A stretch of 35,627 nt of DNA from CAYLKS01 sp964384205 [NCBI: uncultured bacterium]. Lineage in GTDB: Bacteria > JAGOEH01. The DNA lies in assembly GCA_964384205.1 (NCBI GenBank), contig CAYLKS010000034.1, positions 1-35,627 on the forward strand, read 5' to 3'. Positions within the stretch are counted from its first letter, which is position 1, and the number at the start of each line of letters is the position of its first letter. The position numbers and the translations under genes were made by a program. The notes under the pieces were generated by a model. It saw nothing but the letters and a program-made list of their open reading frames with translations. It made no database searches and was not told the DNA's origin. Of the stretch, positions 25,804 to 33,871 are shown piece by piece.

Positions 25804-27207
25804 ATGAAAAATTTGGTATTTGTACTTTTTCTTTTAGTTTTTATTAATTGTAATTTTTTTCATAGAAATAGTACTGATAAAATTACACCAATACATTCTA
25901 TTGGCATATTTGATGATATAAGAATAAATAACTTATCATATGATACTTATTTTGATATTGCTTTGAATTTTTATGAAAGTGCTAATAAAAAGTATATTTA
26001 TGGCAATAGAGATGAAGCATTAAATGATATTATACTTTGTATTAATATATTGAAAAAAATTCAGATAGATAAAAATACAGAATTTTGGCAGATTTTGAAT
26101 ATTGAAGAAACTTTAAGATTATCGATAGAACTTTATGAGAAGATTCTTAAAAATATATTTGAGTTGCATTATGATAATTCGAAATTGATATTGACTAAAC
26201 TGTTGAGTAATTTATTAACTGATAAGATTAAAATATCGGAATTGAGGAGATGGGAAAAGTTTGCAAAAATTGGTGTACCTTTTGAATTGAAGAAGGAAGT
26301 AGAAGAACAGATTCATTTTTTTACTGTTAGGAGAAGAAAGGTATTTAGTAAATGGATGTATCGTTCAGGATATTTTGAGAAATGGATATCGGATACTCTT
26401 TTTTATAATGGGTTGCCAGATGAGCTTGTATATTTGTCTATGATAGAAAGCGGATTTAATCCCAATGCTTATTCAAAAGCAAGAGCTGTGGGATTGTGGC
26501 AATTTATTTATCCTACAGCGAAAAGGTATAATGTTAAAATTGATTTTTGGTATGATGGACGTCGTGATCCATATAAATCAACTCAAACTGCAATTAAGCA
26601 TTTGAATTTTTTATATAAATATTTTGGTAATTGGTATCTTGCTTTGTCTGCTTATAATAGTGGAATATACAGAGTAAAAAGAGCTATAAAAAAAGATAAG
26701 ACAACTGATTTTTGGGAATTGAAATCTTTGCCTCGTGAAACTCGAAAATATGTACCAAAATTTTTAGCAGCTATGCATATTTATAGAAATATGGAGCTTT
26801 ATGGTTATACTGAAGATAGCATAAGTGATGGTTTTGAATTTGAGACGTTTCCTGTTAGTAAGTTTTTGAAATTATCTAAAATAGCACGGGCTTTGGGAAT
26901 ATCAGAATCAGAATTGAAATTTTTAAATCCAGAATTGATAAGAGGATATACAGATCCAGATATTAAGAATTATCCTTTAAGAATCCCTGTAGGTTATAAA
27001 GAAAAGATGCAGAAAATATATCCTCATTTAAAACCAGAAAAGAAAAAATTGTGGTATAAGCATAAATTGGCTAAAGGAGAGACAATCTGGGATATTGCCA
27101 GGAAATATAAGGTTTCGTCTAAATTAATATTGAGGTTAAATAATATAAAAAATCCAAGATTATTGCGGCCGGGAAGAAATATTTTAATTCCAATCGAGGC
27201 AAGTTAA
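25804..27207 (+). CDS. Membrane-bound lytic transglycosylase with C-terminal LysM (MltD-like)
   Basis: 467 residues. The N-terminus (MKNLVFVLFLLVFINCNFF) is a secretion signal with Cys16, possibly lipidated, though the lipobox FINC is poor. A helical region is followed by an SLT family 1 domain: PDELVYLSMIESGFNP with catalytic Glu215, SKARAVGLWQFIYPTAKRY, DGRRDPYKSTQTAIKHLNFL and ALSAYNSG. A LysM domain (about 417-464: HKLAKGETIWDIARKYKV to LRPGRNILIPI) closes the protein. It cleaves peptidoglycan to 1,6-anhydromuropeptides in the periplasm. It lies between porQ and a PASTA gene, an envelope cluster. Confidence 0.9.
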   Translation: MKNLVFVLFLLVFINCNFFHRNSTDKITPIHSIGIFDDIRINNLSYDTYFDIALNFYESANKKYIYGNRDEALNDIILCINILKKIQIDKNTEFWQILNIEETLRLSIELYEKILKNIFELHYDNSKLILTKLLSNLLTDKIKISELRRWEKFAKIGVPFELKKEVEEQIHFFTVRRRKVFSKWMYRSGYFEKWISDTLFYNGLPDELVYLSMIESGFNPNAYSKARAVGLWQFIYPTAKRYNVKIDFWYDGRRDPYKSTQTAIKHLNFLYKYFGNWYLALSAYNSGIYRVKRAIKKDKTTDFWELKSLPRETRKYVPKFLAAMHIYRNMELYGYTEDSISDGFEFETFPVSKFLKLSKIARALGISESELKFLNPELIRGYTDPDIKNYPLRIPVGYKEKMQKIYPHLKPEKKKLWYKHKLAKGETIWDIARKYKVSSKLILRLNNIKNPRLLRPGRNILIPIEAS

Positions 27208-27208
27208 T

Positions 27209-27955
27209 ATGAATAAAATTTCTAATATTTTGGGTAAAGTAAATAAGGTAATTCTTATTGTTTTTTTAGTTATTATTGGTTTTACAGCTGGGATTCTTTT
27301 TTTCAATTTTATTTTGATGCCACAATATGTGCGATTAGATGATATAACTATATCACCAAATGTTATTAATTTACCTGTAGATAGTGCAAGAGTACTGGCA
27401 AAAAAATCAAAATTACATTTATTTGTTACAAAATATGAATATAATTATGTTATAAAAGAAGGGAGGATAGTAAATCAAGATCCTATTCCAGGCATGCGAG
27501 TTAAGGTAGATAGAAAATTAAAAGTTACAATTAGTAAAGGGCCTGAAAAGATTTTTGTTCCTGATTTATCAAATATGCCACTGGAACAGGCAAAAAATGT
27601 TCTCAAATCATTGAATCTTGAAATAGATGCTATAAATTATGTTTATGATGAAAAAGTGGAAAAAGATTTTGTTATTAGCAATATACCTGCCCCAAATACC
27701 CCTGTACCAATTAAGACATTAGTTACTCTTATTGTTAGTAAAGGTAAAAAGCCAGAATTTGTGCTGGTGCCAAATCTTATTGGAAAAACTCTTGATGAGG
27801 CTGAAAAAATACTTAAAGAAGCTGGATTGGTGCTTGGTAAAATATCTTTTGAAAAGAATGAAGAATATATTCCGGAAACAGTAATAAAACAATCAATTAT
27901 TCCTGGTAAAAATGTAGTTTATGGTGATACAATAAATGTGATTGTTTCCCAATAG
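27209..27955 (+). CDS. Membrane-anchored PASTA-repeat protein without a kinase domain
   Basis: 248 residues: an N-terminal membrane helix (about 14-38), then three PASTA repeats (about 43-111, 112-182, 183-248), each with the VPNL/GxxxxxA...L pattern followed by VxxQxPxxGxxV and a VTISKG-type strand. In kinases such as PknB these repeats bind peptidoglycan fragments. Here no kinase domain precedes them, so the protein probably only senses or scaffolds the cell wall. It begins 1 nt after the lytic transglycosylase gene, fitting a role near peptidoglycan. Confidence 0.85.
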   Translation: MNKISNILGKVNKVILIVFLVIIGFTAGILFFNFILMPQYVRLDDITISPNVINLPVDSARVLAKKSKLHLFVTKYEYNYVIKEGRIVNQDPIPGMRVKVDRKLKVTISKGPEKIFVPDLSNMPLEQAKNVLKSLNLEIDAINYVYDEKVEKDFVISNIPAPNTPVPIKTLVTLIVSKGKKPEFVLVPNLIGKTLDEAEKILKEAGLVLGKISFEKNEEYIPETVIKQSIIPGKNVVYGDTINVIVSQ

Positions 27956-27963
27956 GTAAGTTT

Positions 27964-28608
27964 ATGGTAAAAATATTACCATCAATTTTATCAGCAGATT
28001 TTACAAATTTGCAAAAATCAATAAAAAATTTTGATAAGCTTAATATACATGCTTTTCATATTGATGTTATGGATGGACATTTTGTTCCCAATATTACATT
28101 TGGCCCATGGATTTGTGATACTATGAATAAAATAACTGACATATCTCTTGATGTACATTTGATGATTGATAATGCTATGGAATATATTGATAAATTTGCA
28201 AAAGATAATGTTGAAGCAATAACTGTTCATATAGAAGCGAATAAGCAACTTCATCGTATTTTACAAAATATTCGTAATTTAAGAAAGAAAGCTGGCGTTT
28301 CTTTAAATCCCGGTTCTTCTGTTTCATTATTAGAGGATGTTTTAGAAGAAATAGATATTATATTGATAATGACTGTAAATCCTGGCTTTGGAGGGCAGAA
28401 ATTTTTGGATTTCAATTTAAGGAAAATAGAAAAATTAAGAGATTGGCAGAATAAATATAATTATCAATATGAGATTTATGTCGATGGTGGGATAAATGAT
28501 AAAACAGCACAATTGTGTATAAGAGCTGGTGCTACAGGTCTTATTACAGGAAGTTATTTATTTAGTTTAGATAACCCACAAGAATTTATTGATAAATTTT
28601 CACATTAA
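27964..28608 (+). CDS. rpe: Ribulose-phosphate 3-epimerase
   Basis: A 214-residue TIM barrel interconverting ribulose 5-phosphate and xylulose 5-phosphate in the pentose phosphate pathway. Signatures are KILPSILSADF, HIDVMDGHFVPN with metal-binding His and Asp, LDVHLMI, MTVNPGFGGQ and YVDGGIND. It ends the long plus-strand run. Its stop codon interlocks with that of the convergent deacetylase gene. Confidence 0.95.
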   Translation: MVKILPSILSADFTNLQKSIKNFDKLNIHAFHIDVMDGHFVPNITFGPWICDTMNKITDISLDVHLMIDNAMEYIDKFAKDNVEAITVHIEANKQLHRILQNIRNLRKKAGVSLNPGSSVSLLEDVLEEIDIILIMTVNPGFGGQKFLDFNLRKIEKLRDWQNKYNYQYEIYVDGGINDKTAQLCIRAGATGLITGSYLFSLDNPQEFIDKFSH

Positions 28609-29393
28609 TGAAATAATTTTTTTATTTTTTGAAAACTTATAAATTTAAATTTTAAAATACACCTTATTTCAGAAATTGTGCTATAAAAATTAATTTCTTG
28701 TCTTGGTAATTCAAAATTTGGTACATTTGATACATTTGCATAATCAAGAAATCCAGTTACAGCAAACTTTATTCCGTATTTTTTGAAAATAGATTCTATA
28801 TTTTTATTTGGTATGCCGTATGGATATGAGAAAGATTGGATTTTTATATTATATTTATCAAAAAAATTTAAAGATTTTTTAATTAAATATTCAAGCTCTT
28901 TTGTTGATTTAAGAGAAATATTTTCATGATAGTAATGGTGTAATCCAATTTCAATAAAATTGAATTTGGATAAATATAAAATGTCATCAAGATTTAACAT
29001 AGGATATGGAAAGTAGTGTTTTTTGTCAATTAATTCACCGGGGCAAACAAACAATGTTGCTTTAAGTTTATATTTGATAAGTAATGGTAGAACAATAGTT
29101 TTAAAATCTTTATATCCATCATCAAATGTTAAAAAAATAGTATTATTGGTTGCAGAGTTGTAGTTTTTTATCAATTCTGTTTTTAATTTGTATTTGTGTA
29201 TTAATTGAATTATTTTTTTAAATTTTTTTTCAGATAGATTTATAAGATTTTTATCTTGATCAGATTGGTTATTTTGTATTGCATGAAAAAGTAAAATTAA
29301 ATTTTTATTTTTTGTAGGTTTTACAAACAAATTATAAAATATGGATAAATAAAATAATGCCAAATGTTTGGCAATAAAGTAAATGTTATACAT
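28605..29393 (-). CDS. Polysaccharide deacetylase (NodB-like), membrane-anchored
   Basis: 262 residues. An N-terminal hydrophobic segment (about 5-25) precedes a NodB homology domain with TFDDGYKDF (motif 1), IGLHHYYH (motif 2, two metal-binding histidines spaced HxxxH) and SYPYGIPN (motif 3). These enzymes remove N- or O-acetyl groups from surface glycans with a divalent metal. I begin at ATG 29393, 2 nt after the radical SAM stop. The open frame extends to a TTG at 29429, which would overlap that gene by 34 nt and has no SD. It has no close SD and is probably coupled to the gene before. The composition is notably Ile/Lys/Asn-rich. Confidence 0.85.
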   Translation of the reverse strand: MYNIYFIAKHLALFYLSIFYNLFVKPTKNKNLILLFHAIQNNQSDQDKNLINLSEKKFKKIIQLIHKYKLKTELIKNYNSATNNTIFLTFDDGYKDFKTIVLPLLIKYKLKATLFVCPGELIDKKHYFPYPMLNLDDILYLSKFNFIEIGLHHYYHENISLKSTKELEYLIKKSLNFFDKYNIKIQSFSYPYGIPNKNIESIFKKYGIKFAVTGFLDYANVSNVPNFELPRQEINFYSTISEIRCILKFKFISFQKIKKLFH

Positions 29394-29395
29394 CT

Positions 29396-30448
29396 TTAAA
29401 TTTTTAATGTTTTGTAATAGGAAGTACAATTTTTACATATTTGAGGTGGAGTATGACTTTTTAGTTGTTTTCTGAAGTTTTGGTAGTCCTCTGAATTTAA
29501 TATGTTATTAATATTTTGCTCGAATATATTTCCAAAATTTATTATATTAGGATCAGCACCATGCATACAGCAAGGTGTTATGTACCCATCGACTGTTATA
29601 TAGAGTGATTTCCATGGCCATTTACATCCTCTGGATTTAGTTTTATCTGGTATATTTTCAAATATTAATCTAATATTTTTACTTCGAGCATATTGTGCTA
29701 TTTTTTTTAATTTCTGGATAAAAGGTTCTTTTTGTAATGAATAATTAAAAAATTTATTTTTATAATCTTCTCTGCCCCAGAAATGAATAGTTTGAGTAAA
29801 AATTTTATTAATACCTAATGAGTGGGTTAAATCAATAATATTAGAAAAAGAATCTATATTATGTTTTCCTATAACGGTTGCAATTCCAGTTTCTACAACA
29901 TTGTTATTTAGCTTAATAAAATTTTTTATATTATTTATAATTTGTTTCAGATTTGCACCAATTCTAAGTGTTTCAAAAGATTGTGGGTCAGCTGAATCTA
30001 TAGAAAAATATATCCAGGATAACCCAGCATCTATTAATCTTTTTGAGATTTTTTCATCTAATAGCATGGTATTTGTTGCAAAACCAACCTTAATATTTTG
30101 TTGATTTAAAAATGCTATTATATCAATTAAATCTGGATTCATTAGAGGTTCACCAAGGCCAACTAAATTTATTTTTTTGACGTAAGGAAACTGGGAAATA
30201 ATATATTTAAATTTTTCAAATGATATATATGTTTTGTTTTTTAAATCAACATTATGGCAAAACTTACATTTTAAATTGCAGAAAGTAGTAGGTTCTATTT
30301 GTAAGAATATTGGCGAAAAGGAGATTATAGTGGGTTCTAAGTAATAATCTTTTATATTTTTAAATAAATTAATTTTAGATTTTAAGCTGGATTTAGCTAA
30401 AATATCATAAAATATTGATATTTTCGAATTTTTGTTAAAAAATTGCAT
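29396..30448 (-). CDS. Radical SAM/SPASM-like enzyme
   Basis: 350 residues. Cys57, Cys61 and Cys64 (TTFCNLKCKFCHNVD) bind the [4Fe-4S] cluster that cleaves S-adenosylmethionine. LVGLGEPLMNPDL is the glycine-rich SAM-binding strand. The C-terminal region has a SPASM-type set: RGCKWPW, GYITPCCMHGAD, FGNIFEQNINNIL and QICKNC (Cys338, Cys341), probably holding one more cluster. SPASM enzymes modify peptides or sugars, and the substrate here is unknown. The gene starts inside the DUF5989 gene (14-nt overlap) with no SD and is followed at once by the deacetylase gene, so a role in surface-polysaccharide or lipid modification is plausible inference. Confidence 0.85.
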   Translation of the reverse strand: MQFFNKNSKISIFYDILAKSSLKSKINLFKNIKDYYLEPTIISFSPIFLQIEPTTFCNLKCKFCHNVDLKNKTYISFEKFKYIISQFPYVKKINLVGLGEPLMNPDLIDIIAFLNQQNIKVGFATNTMLLDEKISKRLIDAGLSWIYFSIDSADPQSFETLRIGANLKQIINNIKNFIKLNNNVVETGIATVIGKHNIDSFSNIIDLTHSLGINKIFTQTIHFWGREDYKNKFFNYSLQKEPFIQKLKKIAQYARSKNIRLIFENIPDKTKSRGCKWPWKSLYITVDGYITPCCMHGADPNIINFGNIFEQNINNILNSEDYQNFRKQLKSHTPPQICKNCTSYYKTLKI

Positions 30449-30593
30449 AAATAAAAGGAGCTATTGCGGAGCCTTCTGTGAATATAATTAAAATTGCTAT
30501 AAGTAGCAAAACAATAATTATAGGAGTTATCCACCATATTTTTTTATATTTTATGAATTCCCAGAATTCTTTTATTATAGAAAACTTACTCAT
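30435..30593 (-). CDS. DUF5989-like 52-residue membrane protein
   Basis: A small ORF that fills the apparent gap between the sigma-54 activator and radical SAM genes. It begins FSIIKEFWEFIKYKKIWW, then a single hydrophobic helix (about 21-38), then TEGSAIAPFIYAIF. This matches the DUF5989 pattern: '...EFWxFLxxRKKWWLxPI...GSAxAPFIYxLF'. DUF5989 proteins usually sit beside SxtJ-like and carbamoyltransferase genes in surface-glycan clusters, and their function is unknown. An SD (AGGGGA) ends 5 nt before the ATG. The start overlaps the sigma-54 activator by 8 nt and the end overlaps the radical SAM gene by 14 nt, so all three are coupled. Confidence 0.8.
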   Translation of the reverse strand: MSKFSIIKEFWEFIKYKKIWWITPIIIVLLLIAILIIFTEGSAIAPFIYAIF

Positions 30594-32127
30594 AATATTC
30601 CCCTTTTTTTTCGTATTGTTCTAATTTTCTATATAAGGTTCTTAATCCGATTTTTAGTGTTTCAGCAGTTTTCTTTTTATTTCCTTTGAAGAAATATAAT
30701 GTTTTTAAAATAATTTCTTTTTCAGCTTCTTCCATAGATGTTCCTATAGGTATGCTTATCTGATTTTCTATAACAGGTGTATAAAAATCATCAGATTTGA
30801 TAGGGTAATATTTATTTTTCTTCGGCGTATTGGAGCTTTGAATTAATTCTTTTATTTCTTTCAACTCATTTTTTAATTCTTTTATAGCATTATATATTAA
30901 TTCTCTTTCTATTTGATCAATAGGTTTATTTATATGAACAGGTAGTGTAGTATTTTCTTGCGATTTTATATCAATAAAAGTTGATTTCTTTTTTTGCATT
31001 AGATATGCTTTGATATCATGTCCTGTTATTAACTTTTGAGGTTGTAAAATTACGATGCTTTCGATAACGTTTCTTAATTCTCGGATATTTCCAGGCCAAT
31101 CATAGTTCATAATTTCTGTATATGCATCTGCTGTGAAACCAGGAAAATTTAATTGATGAGTTTTGCAGAATTTTTTTATAAATGCATTAACAAGTAAAGG
31201 AATATCTTCTTTTCTTTCTCGCAAAGGAGGAAGCTCTATAGAAAAAACTTTTAATCTATAATAAAGGTCCTGTCTGAAAGTACCTTGTTCTATTGCTGAT
31301 TCAAGATCTGCATTGGTAGCTGTTATGACTCTAACGTCTACTTTAATATTTTTGGTACCACCGACTCTCATGAATTCTCGTTCTTCAAGAACTCTTAGGA
31401 ATTTGATTTGAGTTTGGATAGACATTTCTCCCACTTCATCGAGGAATAGAGTTCCTTTGTCTGCAAGTTCTATTTTCCCTTTAGTTTGGGTTGTAGCTCC
31501 GGTAAATGCTCCTTTTTCATAGCCAAAAAGTTCACTTTCCAGAAGAGATTCAGGGATGGCACCGCAATTTATTGCTATAAAAGGTTTGAATCTTCTCGGG
31601 CTTAAAAAATGTATTGCCTTTGCTAATACTTCTTTTCCTGTACCGCTTTCTCCATTTATGAAAACAGTAACATTCGTTTTTGCAACTTGCATTATTATGT
31701 TAATAATTTTTTGCATTTTTTCTGATCGCGCAATAAGGCCAACAGCTTCCATCACTTCAACTTTTTGTTGTAACTCAGCAATTTTTAAATTATAATCTTC
31801 TTTATCTAAAGGGTATACTATAATACTGTTTATATAAAAATTAGTGAGTTTTCTTATTGACTGAAGCTTATCATTGGTAGTAATTACTATAATTCCAATA
31901 TTTGGAAATTCTCTTATCATTAATTTGATAGCAGGTAAACATTCTGCTTCATATCTCCAATCAATAATAACTATTCCATATTTTAATGTTTTTATTAATC
32001 CTATTGCTTCTTCTTTTGTTGAAACATAAGTGTAATTATTGGATTTATTATTATCAATTTTTTTTATAACTTCATATATTAATTTATCTTTAGATATTAC
32101 AATTATATTATAGATTAAATCAATCAT
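30586..32127 (-). CDS. Sigma-54-dependent transcriptional activator with degenerate receiver domain
   Basis: 513 residues: receiver-like domain (1-115), AAA+ sigma-54 interaction domain (about 130-360) and a Fis-type helix-turn-helix (about 465-510, EKEIILKTLYFFKGNKKKTA then LRTLYRKL). The AAA+ part is intact: Walker A GESGTGKE, sigma-54-contacting GAFTGA, Walker B GTLFLDEV and the arginine-finger region. The receiver keeps Asp56 (VIIDWR), but the acidic pair near residue 12 is Ser-Lys, and the usual Lys-Pro is Tyr-Pro. Phosphorylation is therefore doubtful. A Lys/Glu-rich linker lies between. It overlaps moxR by 8 nt and DUF5989 by 8 nt. No partner histidine kinase is present. Confidence 0.9.
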   Translation of the reverse strand: MIDLIYNIIVISKDKLIYEVIKKIDNNKSNNYTYVSTKEEAIGLIKTLKYGIVIIDWRYEAECLPAIKLMIREFPNIGIIVITTNDKLQSIRKLTNFYINSIIVYPLDKEDYNLKIAELQQKVEVMEAVGLIARSEKMQKIINIIMQVAKTNVTVFINGESGTGKEVLAKAIHFLSPRRFKPFIAINCGAIPESLLESELFGYEKGAFTGATTQTKGKIELADKGTLFLDEVGEMSIQTQIKFLRVLEEREFMRVGGTKNIKVDVRVITATNADLESAIEQGTFRQDLYYRLKVFSIELPPLRERKEDIPLLVNAFIKKFCKTHQLNFPGFTADAYTEIMNYDWPGNIRELRNVIESIVILQPQKLITGHDIKAYLMQKKKSTFIDIKSQENTTLPVHINKPIDQIERELIYNAIKELKNELKEIKELIQSSNTPKKNKYYPIKSDDFYTPVIENQISIPIGTSMEEAEKEIILKTLYFFKGNKKKTAETLKIGLRTLYRKLEQYEKKGEYYE

Positions 32128-33106
32128 TTTTTATATTTTCTAATAAAAGTTCAATAATTTTATCTACAGTTACTCCTTCTGCTTCTGCTGTAAAATTTAG
32201 GATTAATCTGTGTCTTAGTACTATATGGGCAATATCTTTTACATCTTCAATAGATGGTGCAAGTCTTCCTTCCATTAAAGCTTTTGTTTTTGCTGCTAAT
32301 ATTAGAAATTGAGAAGCTCTTGGACCTGCCCCCCAAACAATGTATTTTTTTACAAAATCATAAGGATTATCATTAATAGGCCTTGTCATTCTTGTTAATT
32401 TCACGGCATAGTCAATAATAAAATCAGCAACAGGCATTTGTTGAATTTGTTTTTGTATATCAATTAATATTTCCGCATTTAATACTGGTGTTAATTCTGC
32501 ATGTTGTATTTGATAAGCTTTTTTAACAATTTCTTTTTCTTCATTAAGAGAAGGATAATCGACTACTAAATTAACCATAAATCTATCGAGCTGCGCTTCT
32601 GGTAATGGATATGTCCCTTCCTGTTCGATTGGATTTTGAGTCGCTAATACGAAAAAAGGTTGAGGCAATTGATAATTTTCTCCGCCAAAACTAACCTGCT
32701 TTTCTTGCATTGCTTCTAATAATGCAGATTGAGTTTTAGGAGGAGTTCTGTTAATTTCATCTGCTAAAATAATATTTGCAAATACAGGACCTTTAACAAA
32801 TTTAAAAAATTTTTCACCTGTTGTTTTATTTTCTTCTAATATTTCAGAACCTGTTATATCAGAAGGCATTAAATCAGGTGTAAATTGTATTCTATTAAAA
32901 TCTAAATTAAGCACTTTTGCTAATGAGCTAATCATTAATGATTTTGCAAGGCCGGGTACTCCAACCAGAAGGCAATGTCCACCTGAAAAAATTGAAATTA
33001 AAAGTCCGTTAATAATCTCTTCTTGACCTATTATTACCTCACTAATGGATTTTTTTATCTCGCTTGTATAATTCCCTACTTCTTGTAGCAGTTTTTCATT
33101 TAACAT
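32120..33106 (-). CDS. MoxR-family AAA+ ATPase
   Basis: 328 residues. Walker A is GVPGLAKS (49-56), and Walker B with sensor residues is IILADEINRTPPKTQSALLEAMQE. The later PFFVLATQNPIEQEGTYPLPEAQLDRF is diagnostic of MoxR. These ATPases act as chaperones that assemble or activate other proteins, usually with a DUF58 or von Willebrand factor A partner gene beside them. Here neither is adjacent. Instead a sigma-54 activator follows with an 8-nt overlap. SD AAAAGGAGAG and a clear promoter precede it. It heads the coupled five-gene operon down to 28605. Confidence 0.93.
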   Translation of the reverse strand: MLNEKLLQEVGNYTSEIKKSISEVIIGQEEIINGLLISIFSGGHCLLVGVPGLAKSLMISSLAKVLNLDFNRIQFTPDLMPSDITGSEILEENKTTGEKFFKFVKGPVFANIILADEINRTPPKTQSALLEAMQEKQVSFGGENYQLPQPFFVLATQNPIEQEGTYPLPEAQLDRFMVNLVVDYPSLNEEKEIVKKAYQIQHAELTPVLNAEILIDIQKQIQQMPVADFIIDYAVKLTRMTRPINDNPYDFVKKYIVWGAGPRASQFLILAAKTKALMEGRLAPSIEDVKDIAHIVLRHRLILNFTAEAEGVTVDKIIELLLENIKND

Positions 33107-33132
33107 TATCTCTCCTTTTGATTGTTTTTTTT

Positions 33133-33160
33133 AATATAATAAAAATCGATATAAAGTCAA
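33133..33160 (-). promoter_or_regulatory. Promoter of the moxR operon
   Basis: On the minus strand TTGACT (33155-33160), a 16-nt spacer and TATATT (33133-33138). It lies in the 60-nt gap after the methyltransferase gene, so the moxR operon need not depend on read-through from guaA. Confidence 0.65.
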
Positions 33161-33166
33161 GATTGA

Positions 33167-33871
33167 TTATAATGATTTGATTGATACAAAGCTTTTTACT
33201 TCTTTTCTTGCTTCAAGATAGACTAATTTATTAGAAATTTTCCCATTGACAAGGTTAAAAAAAATATTGAAAATTCCAAAATTATTCTTTTTTAGTGAAT
33301 AAATAGCATTGTCCAATAAATAAGGCGGTATTACAAGGTATAAATATCCTTTAGGTTTCATTATTTTATTTATTTTTAGTAGAAAAATATCTATATCAAA
33401 ATATCCATCAGCAAAATAAGCATTTTTTTTGGAGTCATTTTTACTATGGATAGATTTTTTACTATGATGAAAAGGAGGATTGCTAATTACTAAGTCAAAT
33501 ATAGATTTTTTGAATATTTTATCTATATAAAAAAAATCTGCGTTTAATATGATGTGCTTATTCTTTAATTCATTAACTTCAATATTTTTTTTTATAATAT
33601 AAAAATAACGTCTATTTTTATCCAGATAAAACATGTTATCAATTTTATAAAAAAAAGAAGCACACAGTCCTATTTGACCTTGCCCACATCCAATATCTAT
33701 TGCATTAATAAAATGTTTATTTTTGATAATTTTACATAAATTATAGGAAGCAGTATTAAGAAGAATATAGTTTTTATCTTGAATCAGTCTGAATTTTCCA
33801 TCACAAAGAAATTCAACTAAGAATCCATCATTCCCATTCGATTGTGGCAGGTGGTTTGCTGCTAATGTCAT
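33167..33871 (-). CDS. Class I SAM-dependent methyltransferase, TrmN6/RsmC-like
   Basis: 234 residues. AIDIGCGQGQIGLCA is the SAM-binding motif I, and DLVISNPPFHH is the NPPF motif typical of N6-adenine and N2-guanine RNA or DNA methyltransferases. The opening FLCDGKFRLIQDKNYILLNTASYN recalls TrmN6 (tRNA1(Val) A37 methyltransferase), but RsmC-type or unknown targets are also possible. The only ATG in a reasonable place, 33871, is 44 nt inside guaA and has no good SD. A later non-ATG start is possible. The gene is strongly Lys/Asn/Ile-rich. Confidence 0.75.
   Translation of the reverse strand: MTLAANHLPQSNGNDGFLVEFLCDGKFRLIQDKNYILLNTASYNLCKIIKNKHFINAIDIGCGQGQIGLCASFFYKIDNMFYLDKNRRYFYIIKKNIEVNELKNKHIILNADFFYIDKIFKKSIFDLVISNPPFHHSKKSIHSKNDSKKNAYFADGYFDIDIFLLKINKIMKPKGYLYLVIPPYLLDNAIYSLKKNNFGIFNIFFNLVNGKISNKLVYLEARKEVKSFVSIKSL

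Noticed and set aside
28018-28254. Antisense ORF within rpe
   Set aside because: It is opposite strongly conserved rpe codons and has no SD or recognisable domain.
29394-29429. Longer deacetylase from TTG at 29429
   Set aside because: It overlaps the radical SAM gene by 34 nt, has no SD, and adds residues before a natural hydrophobic N-terminus starting at ATG 29393.
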